Shown: positions 9,665 to 21,497 of the stretch, one piece after another
Layout: each line of letters begins with the position of its first letter
Position numbering within the stretch: position 1 is the stretch's first letter
Source: Massariosphaeria phaeospora
Taxonomy: Eukaryota; Ascomycota; Dothideomycetes; Pleosporales
DNA: 64,000 nt
Direction: 5' to 3'
NCBI GenBank assembly: GCA_011032825.1
Contig: JAADJZ010000005.1
Span: 749,001-813,000 of the forward strand
Made by a program: the position numbers and the translations under genes
The notes under the pieces: model-generated
The model's input: the letters and a program-made list of their open reading frames with translations, nothing else
What the model was told of the DNA's origin: nothing
The model's database searches: none

Positions 9665-12495
9665 ATGTCCCAACCAAACAACAACTACCCGCCGTTTAGC
9701 TTCAATATCAACGGGCCTGTACGTCTACCTCGCACTCCAAGCCTCATGCTCAGAGGTAATGACAGCCGTAGTACTTTGACTCTCAGACCTCCCAAATTGG
9801 CAATGCCTCTTTTTCCCAGTGGCCCCAATCGGCTTCAAGGACACACGGCGATGTCGGCACAAGCCCAACCTCATCCACTAGAACGCATTTCACAACTCCT
9901 AATCTGACATCGTCCCATCAGATGAGCCTCAGTCACTCGGTTGGCCTACCAAGAGATATTAGACATGACTCTAGTGTCTCTTTGCTTGCTGTCCCACCGG
10001 TATCCCGTCCTCAGTCCGCCGTTGACCTAAGTAGTGCAGATCCCATTGCTCGCTTCTACAACGATGCACCATGGAGTACAGAACATATGCGAAGTTCGCG
10101 GGGAACCACTGCTCGGCCATCATTCTCGCAACCCAACATGGACTACAGGACCTACCGGGATGGCCCTGGATCCGAAGCCGAAAGCATAGCGCCCCGTTCA
10201 GATTCTGGTTACTACACCCATCATGCTCATTCCGTCATAAGCAATGAGCCTGAACGAGCTGATCAAGAGCTGCCTTCGGATATGACATTTGGAGTTAGTA
10301 ACATCGAAGTGGGCTCAACGCCGAGCGAGCCCAAGGACTCATTTCGCCTCCAATCAGATCAAGCCTCTCAGTATAGTGGACGTAGCACAACCCATAGTAG
10401 AGAGTTCAAGTGTGTGCATTGCAAAGATATATCCAAGTGTAGATCAGATTACAAGTGGGTGACAACCTCTCGGCCTGGTTCAACACCTTTTTCTGACGCA
10501 CGACATATAGGAAGCATATGCTCAAACATGATAAACCATTCAAGTGTGACATCTCAAACTGCCGGAGAAATGGCAAGGGATTCACCACTATAAACGATCT
10601 AGCCCGTCACAAGAAGAGCGTACATCGCATCGGGGCATTGAGAAATTCGTACCAATGTGCTTCTGAAAATTGCAGGAATCGGGAAAAGGTTTGGCCTCGT
10701 CTTGACAACTTCAAGCAGCACATCCACCGGATGCATCGAGACGAGGATGAACAAGACCTCATTCGCAGGTACGCTAGTTGTCTGAGTGCACTTAATCCCC
10801 TCTGACCCCTCCAGATCCGTGTATGAGCACTCGGAGCCGGCTTCTGCTGCTGAGACGCTGTCAGTGGCTCCAATGGACACCACTCTCGCCGGCATAGGTA
10901 CGGATAAGCAGTTTTCCGGTAATGATATCGATGAACCCGTGTCCGGAATAAGCTTAACCCCAGACCAGGACACGAATCAGTGGAGTTCCTACGATCCGAC
11001 TTCGCATAATTTCGCCCTTGACGTGGACCAGACAAATGTTTCTTCGTATAGCTATAGATCAGGCAAGACCGAGCTAAATTCTGGATACAGTAACCAAGGA
11101 GAGTCGGGCTGGTTCGAAGCAAATGCAGCCCGCGGCACCTCACATCAAAAAGATTCACATCGGACAGACTCGCTCACCAATTCTGCATCCACTCAGGATT
11201 CGCCGAGCAGGCCAATCACGCAAGGCCCACTACTCTCAAACGCACCTCAGACTAAGGCCGACCAGCAGAGGCAGGCCTTGCAAAAATTCTCCAAGATGAT
11301 AGTACAGGACATTCGGAACGCGACAACACATGAATCCGTGGATCTTGAGAAAGTCGTCTTGCGCGTGCTATATGGAGCTACGAAGTTAGGCAACAGACCC
11401 GAAGAAATCTCTACGGATCAACGCGTGGTAGAGGAGTTAGAGAGGGATATGCTAACAAAAAGCGAGGCTTTGAAAGCCTCTCAAGCAATCTCGAACCTCA
11501 TCAAACAGAGTGGGAAGTCAAGTTTTACGCGACCTCGCCGCCCTGTCAAGGGCTTTTCCGCCAACTCAAAGGCTTGCGGAGAGTGTGGTACAACTCTTGC
11601 TCGATCCTGTGATCTAAAGAAACACATGAAACGCCATACTAAACCTTACGGCTGCACCTATCCCCAGTGTCACAAGCGCTTCGGCGCAAAATCGGACTGG
11701 AAGCGGCATGAGAATAGCCAACATTTCCAATTGGAATCCTTCCGTTGCCAGCTTATTCCCACGTCCTCCCAAACACCTTGTGGGGAACTATTCTACAAGG
11801 AGGAATTGTTCAGATCGCATCTCGAGTCGCAGCACGAGGTAAAATGTCTTGAGCAACTCTCCCATGAAGTCAGAAGGCGGCGAATCGGGAAAAACGGTCA
11901 AGGCAAGTTTTGGTGCGGTTTCTGCCAGAAGATCGTACCGCTAGAGAAGAAGAGGAATGCAGCATGGGATGAGCGTTTCGATCATATCGACCATCATTTC
12001 AATAAGGAGAAAAGGCACATTGAGGACTGGCTATGCGTTGAAGCGAAGAAAACCAAGGGCGAAGTGCTTAGTGGGATGGACAGACTCTCTTTTGACGAAG
12101 AAGACATGGAGTTTTACAGCGTGGACGAAACGGACAATCGTCCAACCGGCCAAGAACATACTCCACATACGGCGACGCAAGCAATAGTAATGCAAGCTGC
12201 GACTCCATCGCCCGAAATCCGGGCTCAGCATTTCCGCAAACGACAAGCACCTGCAGAGCCGTCACGACCACCTCCGCCACAGAAGCGTAGAAGAAGAGAC
12301 ATCGTCAAGTACTGTGTGAGTACTTGCTCTTCCCATGTACGGCTTGCACGAAGCTAATGTCTGTCGTAGTGTGCGTGTCAGAGCGGGCCGTGGCCAACAC
12401 ACACGTATTCAAACTGCATTAGTTGTGACCATCAGTGGTGCTCTAGTTGCCGCACTGTTGCGACGGTGCTGGGATTTGAGGGAGGCACTATGTAG
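9665..12495 (+). CDS. C2H2 zinc-finger regulatory protein, 5 exons, 868 aa
   Basis: Exons: 9665-9718, 9787-10454, 10511-10768, 10815-12315 and 12370-12495, which sum to 869 codons including the stop. All four introns (46-68 nt) are GT...AG, and each removal joins the frames; intron 2 restores the finger KCRSDYKKHMLKH. A disordered N-terminus is followed by a first finger cluster at about 224-312 (FKCVHC..., FKCDISNC...LARHKKSVH, YQCASENC...FKQHIHRMH). A second lies at about 580-640 (CGECGTTLARSCDLKKH, YGCTYPQCHKRFGAKSDWKRH, then RCQL...H). The last exon adds a Cys-rich tail (CCACQSGPW...NCISCDHQWCSSC), a likely extra zinc site. The AKSDWKRHENSQHFQLE stretch closely matches RKADWVRHENERHRQLE in the upstream gene, so the two are probably diverged paralogues. 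Role inferred: nuclear sequence-specific regulator. Targets unknown. Confidence 0.92.
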
Positions 12496-12831
12496 TTGGA
12501 GGATTCGGGAGCAGTTGCGTGCCTAATTTATACCCATGGATGAATGATCGTCTCAATTGAGAATGTAGTTCTTTTTTGGAGCATGTCGCATGTTGTTACA
12601 TATGGTGTTATGCTGTTGGCGTAGCTCCGGTGGAAGTGTCGGGTGGCACCGGCGGAGACCATCCGCTGTTCCAGTCCGTGCGCGTCCGGATGAACTGCGC
12701 AAGTCTTGGCGTCGGGGGAACCCTCGGCCCGATGATCTTGACACCTGTGAACATAGCACTCTGAGCTCGGGGAGCTCCAGGACGCGGCCTGGCGAAGTAC
12801 CACCCTCTTTACTCCGCACCACACCACCATT
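12496..12831. other. Short intergenic region, STT3 promoter
   Basis: About 335 bases between the zinc-finger gene and STT3 on the same strand. It must hold the 3' end of one and the promoter of the other. I see no TATA box or repeat. An antisense frame of 193 codons that starts inside STT3 and runs through this stretch looks like a shadow of STT3. Confidence 0.5.
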
Positions 12832-15311
12832 ATGGCTGCGGTAGAAGACAGCCAGTTCTTGAAACAGGCCAGCGGACCAAACACCCGAGGCCTGCTCCGA
12901 GTAATCATCCTGTGCCTGATCGCGGGTGCTGCTGTGTCTAGCCGTCTGTTTTCCGTCATCCGATTCGAAAGCATCATTCACGAATGTCAGTATAACAATG
13001 CGCCCCCAGTTGAGCAATTGGCTAATGCGAATGTAGTTGATCCGTGGTTCAACTTCCGAGCGACTAAATATCTCGTCCAGAACGGCTTTTACAGTTTTTG
13101 GGACTGGTTCGATGACCGTACGCATCTCTCCCACTGAGCGGGCCCTTTATAGTTGATACGCATACTGATGTCTATGGCATAGGAACATGGCATCCTCTCG
13201 GTCGAGTCACCGGTGGTACCCTCTATCCGGGTTTGATGGTGACCAGCGGCGCTATCTACCACTTCCTCCGCTTCCTCACGCTCCCCGTCGACATTCGGAA
13301 TATCTGCGTTCTCCTCGCACCTGCTTTCTCCGGTCTCACCGCGTTTGCGACGTATCTCTTGACCTCCGAAATGTCGACGTCGCCGTCGGCTGGTCTGCTC
13401 GCTGCTGCGTTCATGGGGATCACGCCCGGCTACATTTCGCGTTCCGTTGCGGGGAGTTACGATAACGAAGCCATTGCCATCTTCCTGCTGGTCTTCACCT
13501 TCTACCTCTGGATCAAGGCTGTTAAGCTGGGGTCCCTGTTTTGGGGCGCGTGGACCGCGCTCTTCTACGGATACATGGTGTCGGCGTGGGGTGGATATGT
13601 CTTCATCACAAATCTGCTTCCCCTGCACGCCTTCGTTTTGGTCTGCATGGGCCGGTACAGCCCGCGACTCTACGTCAGCTATTCTTCGTGGTATGCGTTG
13701 GGCACGCTTGGGAGCATGCAGATTCCCTTCGTTGGATTCTTGCCGATTAGGAGTAGCGAGCACATGGCCGCTCTTGGTACGTACCCTGTCTTCAAACGGC
13801 AATGTTGGAAGTCCAGCTGCTAATCGTACCAGGCGTCTTCGGCCTCCTCCAGCTCGTTGGATTCGTCGAGTATGTGCGAGCGCAGCTTCCAAGCAAGCAG
13901 TTTCAGACCCTGCTCCGCGCCCTTGTCCTCGTCATATTCGTCGTTGCCTTGGGAGGTTTAGTGCTTCTGACCGTGTCGGGCGTTATTGCGCCATGGACAG
14001 GCCGTTTCTACTCCCTCTGGGACACTGGATATGCGAAGATTCACATTCCGATTATCGCCTCAGTCTCCGAGCACCAGCCGACCGCATGGCCGGCCTTCTT
14101 CTTCGACTTGAACATGATGATCTGGTTGTTCCCGGCTGGTGTTTACATGTGTTTCCGGACCTTGACCGACGAGCAAGTCTTCATTGTCATCTACGCTGTT
14201 CTCGCCAGCTACTTCGCTGGCGTTATGGTTCGTCTAATGCTCACGCTGACCCCTATTGTTTGCGTAGCCTCCGCTATTGCATTTTCCCAAATCTTGGACA
14301 CCTTCCTCGATGCAAAAACTCCGAAGAGCGAGGCGAAGGAGAACGGGAGCTCGGACGCTGCTAAGGTGGCTGTTGCGGCAGTCCTGCCAGATGGTCTTCG
14401 ATCGATGCGAAGCCCGCTTGTTGGGATTTACTCATATGCCTCCAGACTAACAGTGGTCGGCGCCTCGGTGGTATACCTTATGCTCTTTGTACTTCACTGC
14501 ACCTGGGTCACTTCCAATGCTTATTCGTCTCCGTCTGTCGTTCTCGCTTCCCGACTTCCCGACGGTAGCCAGCACATCATTGATGATTACCGAGAGGCAT
14601 ACTACTGGCTCCGACAGAACACGCCCGAAAATGCCAAGATCATGTCCTGGTGGGATTATGGCTACCAAATCGGTGGCATGGCTGACCGCCCCACTTTGGT
14701 AGACAACAACACGTGGAACAACACCCACATTGCAACAGTTGGTAAGGCAATGAGCTCAAGAGAAGAGGTCAGTTACCCGATTATGCGCCAGCACGAGGTC
14801 GATTATGTCTTGGTCGTGTTTGGCGGTCTCTTGGGCTATTCTGGTGACGATATAAACAAATTCCTCTGGATGGTCCGTATTGCCGAGGGCATCTGGCCGG
14901 ATGAGGTCAAAGAGCGCGACTTCTTTACGCCGCGCGGCGAGTACCGCGTGGACGACGAGGCGACTCCGACCATGAAGAACAGCTTGATGTAAGTTCTGCC
15001 TAAACACGTGCGCACACACAACTGCTGATGAAACCACCAGGTACAAGATGTCTTACTACAACTACCACAACCTCTTCCCCGCGGGCCAAGCACAAGACCG
15101 TGTCCGGAATGCACGGTTGCCCGCTGAGGGGCCCCAGCTCAGCACCATCGAGGAAGCCTACACTAGCGAGAACTGGATCATCAGGATCTACAAGGTCAAG
15201 GACCTTGACAATTTTGGCCGCGACCACCAGAGCGCGGTAGCGTTCGACAAGGGCAATAAGAAGAGGAAGGCGTCGAAGAGGAAGGGCCCGAGGGTGTTGA
15301 GGGTCGAGTAA
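12832..15311 (+). CDS. STT3: Oligosaccharyltransferase catalytic subunit STT3
   Basis: Exons: 12832-12985, 13037-13117, 13183-13776, 13833-14988 and 15041-15311; 751 residues, the usual STT3 length. STT3 transfers the Glc3Man9GlcNAc2 glycan from dolichol-PP to Asn in N-X-S/T sites in the ER lumen. The family signatures are intact: the first lumenal-loop Asp in FDPWF (about 52-56, rebuilt across intron 1), GSYDNEA (about 170), the SVSEHQP loop (about 354) and the WWDYG acceptor-site motif (about 549), followed by NNTWNNTH. Many hydrophobic segments fill the first 480 residues, and a Lys/Arg-rich tail ([10 protein letters not shown]) ends the protein. Splice sites were placed so that the conserved HEFDPWF, DDRTWHPLGR, AALGVFGL and [12 protein letters not shown] strings are rebuilt. 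The first donor is GTCAGT, weaker than the others. Start is the in-frame ATG just after ACCATT. It should be essential and constitutive. Confidence 0.97.
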
Positions 15312-15835
15312 TAGTAGCGTAGCGTAGCTTGCACGGTTTATTTCAGGTAGATACCAAGCACTGTACAAGTAAGCTGGCAGGTGGCCGACGGGCGTTTCTG
15401 GGACAATCAAAAGCACATGGAACCTCCAGCTGTTAATTATCTGTGTGATAGCGCGCTGCAGGTAGGACGTGCAGATGGTGCCTGCCATCAGTGGCCGCAT
15501 CGCGCAACGTCACAGCTCCTTGTGCCAAATCTGCCAGAGTAGGGTCGAGAGTCGAGGTCCAAGAGCGAAGGTAGCCTCACCGCGGGCGCTCAGTCTGGTT
15601 TCCGCGTCTTTCACCGCCATCGTCAACTGGTCCGCGCAGCCAATCGGCGGTTTTAGTCTCTCTCTACCTTTTTCTCTGTACGTCTACTTTGACCACCTCC
15701 CGCCTCGTTCCACACTGCAGCGAGATCTTCGTGCAACCCCCATCTTCGCGCGGGCCCGGCTGTGGCCTTTCCTTGTCTAGCAATTGACCATTAGAACACC
15801 CGTCGCGCCTGCCGCCTGCCGCCGCCGCCGCCACC
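15312..15835. other. Intergenic region between STT3 and the Cys/Pro-rich gene
   Basis: About 520 bases. The stretch 15640-15835 is pyrimidine-rich and probably the leader of the next gene; a run of GCC triplets just before its ATG forms a good initiation context (GCCACCATGG). Nothing else seen. Confidence 0.5.
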
Positions 15836-18027
15836 ATGGATAACGAAGAGCAGAGACGTGCGTTTGCGGACTACATGGGCACAACCAATAGTCAAGCTCA
15901 CGCTCAAGCTCAAGCTCAGGCCCAGCCCGGCCAGCAGTATTTCTACCCAGTACGTCCCGCTCCCTCCCTTATAACCCAGAGAAACACCTCTCTAACGCGC
16001 TGCAGGTCGCCCCTCCAGCTGCGCCCACTCCTCCTCCCGCTGCCCCTTCTTCCGTGGCTGGGCAGTATCCAGGCTTTTATATGCCACCACGCCCGCCAGG
16101 AGGATACGTCCCGCTCCCCAGAGGCTATACCGCGCCTGTTTCACCCGCAGCAGCAGCGTACGCTGTTGGCTGGCAGTACACTGATCCGATGGCCCCCGCC
16201 AACAATGCGCTGCAGCAGACGCAGACGCAGAGCCAGACGCAGATGTTGCAACCAGATGCCCAGGACACGAATCCTTATGTAAGCCCAATCTGCTTGACGC
16301 GCACACCATGGGATGATTACATGCTGACCCGTTGCCCACAGACATTCCTTCAACGCACAGCCTCGGGAGACCTTGTGGAGGCGAAGATCAGGGAACAGTA
16401 CTATCGCTATGCATACCCTCCGCCAGACGTTGTGCCTACGGAACCGCCCAAGCCTGAACCCATGACTTTTCTACACTGCCACACCTGCAGCGAGTGCGGT
16501 AGTGTGCGCTCGGCCGCCTTCCATCGACGGCACCCTATAGTACCGGGTCGGTCGTTAGTGTCGACACCTTGTCGGCGCTGCAAGAAAGCCAAGGTAGAGC
16601 AGCGTTCAACGCGAAGGTTGACGCATATCCGATCGTGCACAGCAGACGAGCCCTGCGACTGGCCTGACGACTCTATCCACATTGAGATCGAACGCGATGA
16701 GCCTCGAGGCCGAGGTCACAGCAGAGACAAAATCTCTATCGAAGAGTATCGCTCTTCCAGCAGGCCCCGTGTGCTCAGGAGATCCGAGAGTCGTACCAAC
16801 CTGGGATTGCGCATCCTCCAACAAGATCGGAGTCCAGTTCGCGAGCGAGCTTCCAGGTCCGAGGTGTTCCCACCCCCTGACATTGGTTTCTCACATGCCT
16901 CTAGGTATGCTGAGACGAGCCCTCCGCCGGATGTTGTGCCTCGACGTAAACGGTATGTGGAGATAGTGGATCCCCCTCCTGATATTGTCCCCTTACGATC
17001 CTCCAGGGTCGTTGAGCTGCCTCCATCTCCACCACCTGTGCGCCGGTCATCCACCAAGGTCTATATCCGGTCCGAATCGGAGGAGAGGAATCCCCATCCC
17101 CGAGCTCGAAGCGTGTCCCCGGTTTATCATCAGCGACCACCCGGCGATGCGGAGCGAAAACTTGCAGAACACCCTAGGGCATTCCGACCTGTTCACCCGG
17201 TTCAACAGCAGCCCTTGAGCGACTCGGAAGACTCTACTGCTCCTAGAGAGTCCCCACCACGTGGCATACTGAAGCGGGTTATACGAGTTCAAGAATACCC
17301 GCGTCGGCGTGAGACGAGAACGCATCCTAGCGAAGAGAGTACCCATGTCGAAGTTGGAGGGCCCAGAGTTCAGTTTACATCAGCTTCTAGGCGTGGAAGA
17401 GCGGCGCCAGCAGAAAAGGCTGCCTCTGAACAGCCTGACAGAAGGAACCCATATGCCGAGTATGACCCACCCATCAGCGAAGACGATTTCGAACTTCAGT
17501 ATCGACATGTTGAGCGCCGATACCCCGAAGAGCGGCCACCTTCGCCGCCTACTAGACGTTTCGAACATCTTCGCGTCCGGCATTTGTCTCCGCCGCCGCC
17601 TAACGTGCAGGAAGAGGCTCGAGGCCGGGATGATTCGCCGACACGCCGAACGCGTTTCCAGCGGGTGATCGTCCGCGGTTACTCACCTCCTCCGCGTGAG
17701 CCAGTGGCTGCCCGCGACCGATCTCCTCCGCGCTCCATGGCGGCTCGTCAACGTGCTCCACCCCTACGTCCAGCGATTCACCGAGACTCCCGTCCGCCAC
17801 CTAGGGAGCAAGTAACACCTGAACGCGACGAGGTCACGGACTCCGGCAGCGAGAACCCACGCGAAGTCGTTGAGATCAGGAGGTTTAGAGGTCTGGACGA
17901 GAACGGCCAACCGGCTATGTTCGAGGAACACAGGCGGACTGTACACCTTCTGGAAGACGACAAAGAGAAGGAGCCGGCTTTGAGACAGGAACACCTGTAT
18001 GCGGGCCGTCAGCGAGTCTATCATTGA
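15836..18027 (+). CDS. Pro/Arg/Ser-rich protein with a Cys/His cluster, 690 aa, function unknown
   Basis: Exons 15836-15949, 16006-16278 and 16342-18027 give 690 residues. The second intron (63 nt, GTAAGC...CACAG, branch GCTGACC) is a multiple of three and has no stop, so retention would add 21 residues. The start ATG lies in a strong GCCACCATGG context. The N-terminus is Gln/Ala-rich (QAHAQAQAQAQ) then Pro-rich. At about 150-210 is a compact Cys/His cluster: HCHTCSECGSVRSAAFHRRH, then CRRCKK, and later SCTADEPCDW, which looks like a zinc-binding fold. After it the protein is rich in RS, RD and PPRE dipeptides and carries recurrent PPPDVVP, PPPDIGF, PPPDVVP and PPPDIVP motifs, like an RS-type or scaffold protein. 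No membrane segment or enzyme motif is visible. I do not recognise the family beyond its occurrence in filamentous fungi; nuclear RNA-related or structural roles are guesses. Confidence 0.85.
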
Positions 18028-18340
18028 TCGGGATTATCGGGTACCTGACGGCTATGTCTCTAGATGCGGGCTAAGAGTATGGTGATGGTTTATTGGACTC
18101 GACATCATGTCTTTGCCTGGTGCCGAGAGCGGGCTCAAAGCCGGGCTTTTTGTTTCCTTTACTCTCCGGGCCAACCCCTTTTTCTCTTCTCTTCTCTTCT
18201 CGTCTCGTGCTCGGATCTCGGATCTCTTTTGCAATAGAAAAGCTGTTTGCGGTGTGTAATGGCAGGCGGATATCATGGTTTCGACTTGCTTACTACTCTC
18301 TTGAGTACTGGGATTTTGAGCATCCCTTCCTACTCTTCCC

Positions 18341-18365
18341 TTCTTCTTCTTCTTCTTCTTCTTCT
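18341..18365. repeat. TTC microsatellite, about 8 units
   Basis: Uninterrupted TTC run, in a pyrimidine-rich stretch downstream of the Pro/Arg/Ser-rich gene. Simple-sequence repeat, likely length-variable. Confidence 0.9.
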
Positions 18366-18492
18366 CCTCTTATCGATAGACGGGTGATGGATACCCACTT
18401 ATTGAGAAAAGCACTGGTGTTCTAGTTGTATTAAAAGTTTTATTATATGCATTTGTGTGTTGTTGTGCTCGTTGCTGTGCTCGTTGTCGTGA

Positions 18493-18515
18493 TGTGTGTG
18501 TGTGTGTGTGTGTGT
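18493..18515. repeat. TG microsatellite, about 11 units
   Basis: Uninterrupted TG dinucleotide run in noncoding DNA. Confidence 0.9.
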
Positions 18516-18983
18516 TGCGTGACTTGATAAATAAGGCTGTTCTGAGGAGCGGAAGGTCGGAATGGATCTTGCGATACTCATATACGCCTTGAAAAGCAAG
18601 CCACATCTGGAGCGAGTCTACTGGCCGTTTGTCTCGTCTGCTTAGTACCTTTGTACTTGTCCCGTGGTGCGAAACTGGTTGTAGTTGCTCGTTAGAATGC
18701 GGAATGGGTGGTCGGCCAAGCTGTGTGGCTGACTGGCCCCTGGTTTCAAAAACTGGTGTGATAGATCTCGTCGATAGTGTAGTATAGCGTAGTGTAGTGT
18801 GGTGTAGCGTAGTGTATACAATAGTGGATAATTTGCTTGTAGTGCTATTGTAGCGGTGTTCGTTAAGTAGGAACGACGGCAAGCATACGCGAGTGACTTT
18901 TTATATCCTATATGCCATGATGCCCCGTCGTCAAGCTACACTCCTCGTAGTTTTCCTATAGAGATACAAGCGGCTGTTTAGTT

Positions 18984-19290
18984 ATTCTTGCTTCTCCTAC
19001 TGACGGCAGCGATGACTGTAGCGAGTGCTGCTAGGTAGGGGCGAGGCTCGATGGCAGCTGTTGGGCGCGGACTATTGGACCAGCGACTGGAAGCTCAGGG
19101 CTCAGTCTGCAACAGTCACATGTGAGTCTATGGCTGTAATTCTTCTCTTACTAACAACAGTGATGACTGTAGCGAATGCTGCTAGGTAGGGGCGAGGCTG
19201 GATGGCAGCTGTTGGGCGCGGACTATTGGACCAACGACTGGAAGCTTGGAGTTCAGTCTGCAACGGGCACCATATGAGTCTATAGCTGTG
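18984..19290. repeat. Tandem direct duplication, period about 151 bp, two copies
   Basis: Copy 1 (about 18984-19136) and copy 2 (about 19139-19290) share long identical strings: GATGACTGTAGCGA(G/A)TGCTGC, TAGGTAGGGGCGAGGCT, GATGGCAGCTGTTGGGCGCG and GACTATTGGACCA(G/A)CGACTGG. They differ by scattered substitutions and a few small gaps. Corresponding GATGACTGT strings start at 19011 and 19162, giving the 151-bp period. No coding potential is seen in the unit. Confidence 0.85.
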
Positions 19291-20399
19291 AGTCTCGAGT
19301 GGGCACGTAGACGGCGTGGGGAGTCATGGATATGGCTTATAGGTAGGTATAAAGGGGGGGCTTCTTACCGTGTAGCTTCCTTTTGGGCGGGATTGGTGCC
19401 ATTGTGTCGCGGCAGACTCAGGGGAATAGGAGAAGAGGCAGCGCACCGAAGCGAGACGTCAGATTGAAGATAAAAACTGCTCGGTCGAGTTCGTGGTGCA
19501 GGCCTTTGTTGGGGAAGGGAAGTTCCACAGTGTTCGATGGTCGATGACGTCCCAAGGTTGTGTATGTGGGGCACGACTCCTCGATGCAGCCACCGCTCCA
19601 CCTGCAGAGAGCCATCTCATTCTCTGCTAACATCTCCATCAAAACACCCGGAACATCTAGTCGACGTGGAGTAATCTTAATTGACCGCACTCGATTCTCG
19701 CAGCCCTTGGGAATGTATCCGGATCCTCAAAACATGACCGTGGTCGCCCCTCGTGTGTGCGTAGCCCGCAGCAAAGGGATTCATACGCCATGCTGTCCGG
19801 TAGATGAAGATGGGTAGTGGGGGCAGAATTGTAGATAGGGAGGGGTAATCGGGGACAAGGTAGTGATGATATAGGATGAGTTTCTTAAAATTAGAGTCTG
19901 ACTAAGGTGTGGCAGCACAGAGACGAGGCGTTGGTGAACTTTACTGTTTCCGGGACGACATTCAGAGCGCTATCCTCAAACATGGAAGTGTAAAGTGGGC
20001 TGACCAGCGAAAGCTCCATACCGAACACTCTAGCCGCCTATTACAACATGGATAATACTATTCCTTCGACGAATGTATACTTATGTTACTCTAAAGAAAA
20101 AGGTGGCAGCTTCTTGTTCGCCCATGGGTGCGACTTCGGTCTTCTTGGACCGGCAGGATGATTCTACATGGCCCCAGGATACTATTAAAATTCCATTGAG
20201 TTGCATAAGGGCTGTTGAGGGAAGTCCTTACCCAGACGAAGACGGGGTCGCTCATTGGTTGCGACGAAAGAGGAAAGTACCTCGGGTACCAACACCACGC
20301 TATAATATCACTTCGACATCCGTCGTCTCTTAAAGTCTGGTAAACCATCGTCTCAAATATTGAATACCCTTCGCAATTTTCAGTATCCTTTAGCTGAGA

Positions 20400-21497
20400 A
20401 TGCCATCTCCGGAGCAATTCCATGGCTGGCTCGGTCACGACTCATCGGCTGCAAAAGGGAACATGAGATGGACTGCTTTCACACCCAAACCGTTCGCGCC
20501 AACTGATATCGATATCAAAATCACGCACTGTGGTATCTGCGGAACGGATATCCACACACTACGCTCAGGATGGGGCTCAACACATTACCCAGTCTGTGTC
20601 GGCCATGAAATCGTCGGCCATGTAACACGTATCGGATCCGAAGTAACTACCCTTTTCGCTCTGGGCGATAGAGTGGGCGTAGGTGCGCAATCTGCGAGTT
20701 GTCTGAAAGAGGATTGTGAAGAATGCTCGAATGGCCTGGAACAGCATTGCGGGAAAGGTTTCGTTGGAACCTACAACGGGAGGTACCCAGATGGATCTTG
20801 GACTTATGGAGGGTATGCCGATTACGCTCGAGTGCCTGCACACTTCGTGATCAAAATCCCCTCAGGATTGGAGAGCCAGGATGCTGCACCTATGCTGTGT
20901 GGTGGGATTACTGTATATGCCCCATTGAAGAAAAATGGCGCTGGTCCGGGCAAGCGTGTGGGCATTGTCGGTCTTGGTGGACTAGGTCATTTTGGCGTGC
21001 TGTTTGCGAAAGCCTTGGGTTGCGATAAAGTGGTTGCGATCTCAAGATCAAGAAGCAAATCAAAGGACGCAGAAGCTATGGGCGCGGACACCTTCATCGC
21101 AACTTCCGAAGACGAAAAATGGGAACGCAAGCACTCGCGATCACTCGACCTTATCATATCGACTGTCTCCTCATCAGACCTGCCACTATCGGGCTACCTC
21201 CGGCTTCTGCGTACGAACGGTCAATTCATCCAAGTTGGAGCCCCAGAGGATAAGCTGCCAGCGATAGCGGCATTTGCGCTGATAGCGAAGGGGTGCACCA
21301 TTGGTGGCAGTCAGATCGGAAGTCCAAAGCAAATCGAAGAGATGTTGCAGTTTGCCGCAGAGAAGGGTGTCAAGCCATGGGTCCAGGAGAGGCCGATGAA
21401 GGATGCGAACAAGAGTGTTGTAGATATGGAAGATGGCAAGGCGAGGTACAGGTACGTGCTGGTCAACAATGCGATTGATGTTCAGGCTATGTTGTAG
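20400..21497 (+). CDS. Zinc-dependent alcohol dehydrogenase (cinnamyl-alcohol dehydrogenase / ADH6-7 type)
   Basis: A single exon of 365 residues, full length for the medium-chain dehydrogenase/reductase superfamily. Catalytic zinc ligands are visible as Cys44 in CGICGTDIH, His69-Glu70 in GHE and Cys167 in MLCGG. The structural zinc loop is Cys101...CEEC...C117. The Rossmann motif GLGGLGHFG lies at 191-199, followed by ISRSRSKSKDAEAMGAD; the Ser-Arg-Ser after the second strand fits NADPH rather than NADH preference, as in yeast Adh6/Adh7. These enzymes reduce aliphatic and aromatic aldehydes in the cytosol with NADPH. The substrate here cannot be told from sequence. It stands alone: no biosynthetic cluster partner adjoins it, and the nearest gene is a convergent GPI-anchored protein. 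A cinnamyl-type or general detoxification role is inferred. Confidence 0.93.
   Translation: MPSPEQFHGWLGHDSSAAKGNMRWTAFTPKPFAPTDIDIKITHCGICGTDIHTLRSGWGSTHYPVCVGHEIVGHVTRIGSEVTTLFALGDRVGVGAQSASCLKEDCEECSNGLEQHCGKGFVGTYNGRYPDGSWTYGGYADYARVPAHFVIKIPSGLESQDAAPMLCGGITVYAPLKKNGAGPGKRVGIVGLGGLGHFGVLFAKALGCDKVVAISRSRSKSKDAEAMGADTFIATSEDEKWERKHSRSLDLIISTVSSSDLPLSGYLRLLRTNGQFIQVGAPEDKLPAIAAFALIAKGCTIGGSQIGSPKQIEEMLQFAAEKGVKPWVQERPMKDANKSVVDMEDGKARYRYVLVNNAIDVQAML

Larger units (their letters stand above)
18028..20399. other. Gene-free, repeat-bearing region
   Basis: About 2.4 kb with no supportable gene. It contains a TTC microsatellite, a TG microsatellite, a GTGTAGTGTAGC-like degenerate short repeat (about 18776-18815), and the 151-bp tandem duplication listed separately. 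The part next to 20399 must hold the promoter of the alcohol dehydrogenase. Confidence 0.55.

Noticed and set aside
13089..13892. A 267-codon minus-strand frame
   Set aside because: Entirely antisense to STT3 exons and intron; Arg/Glu-rich shadow.
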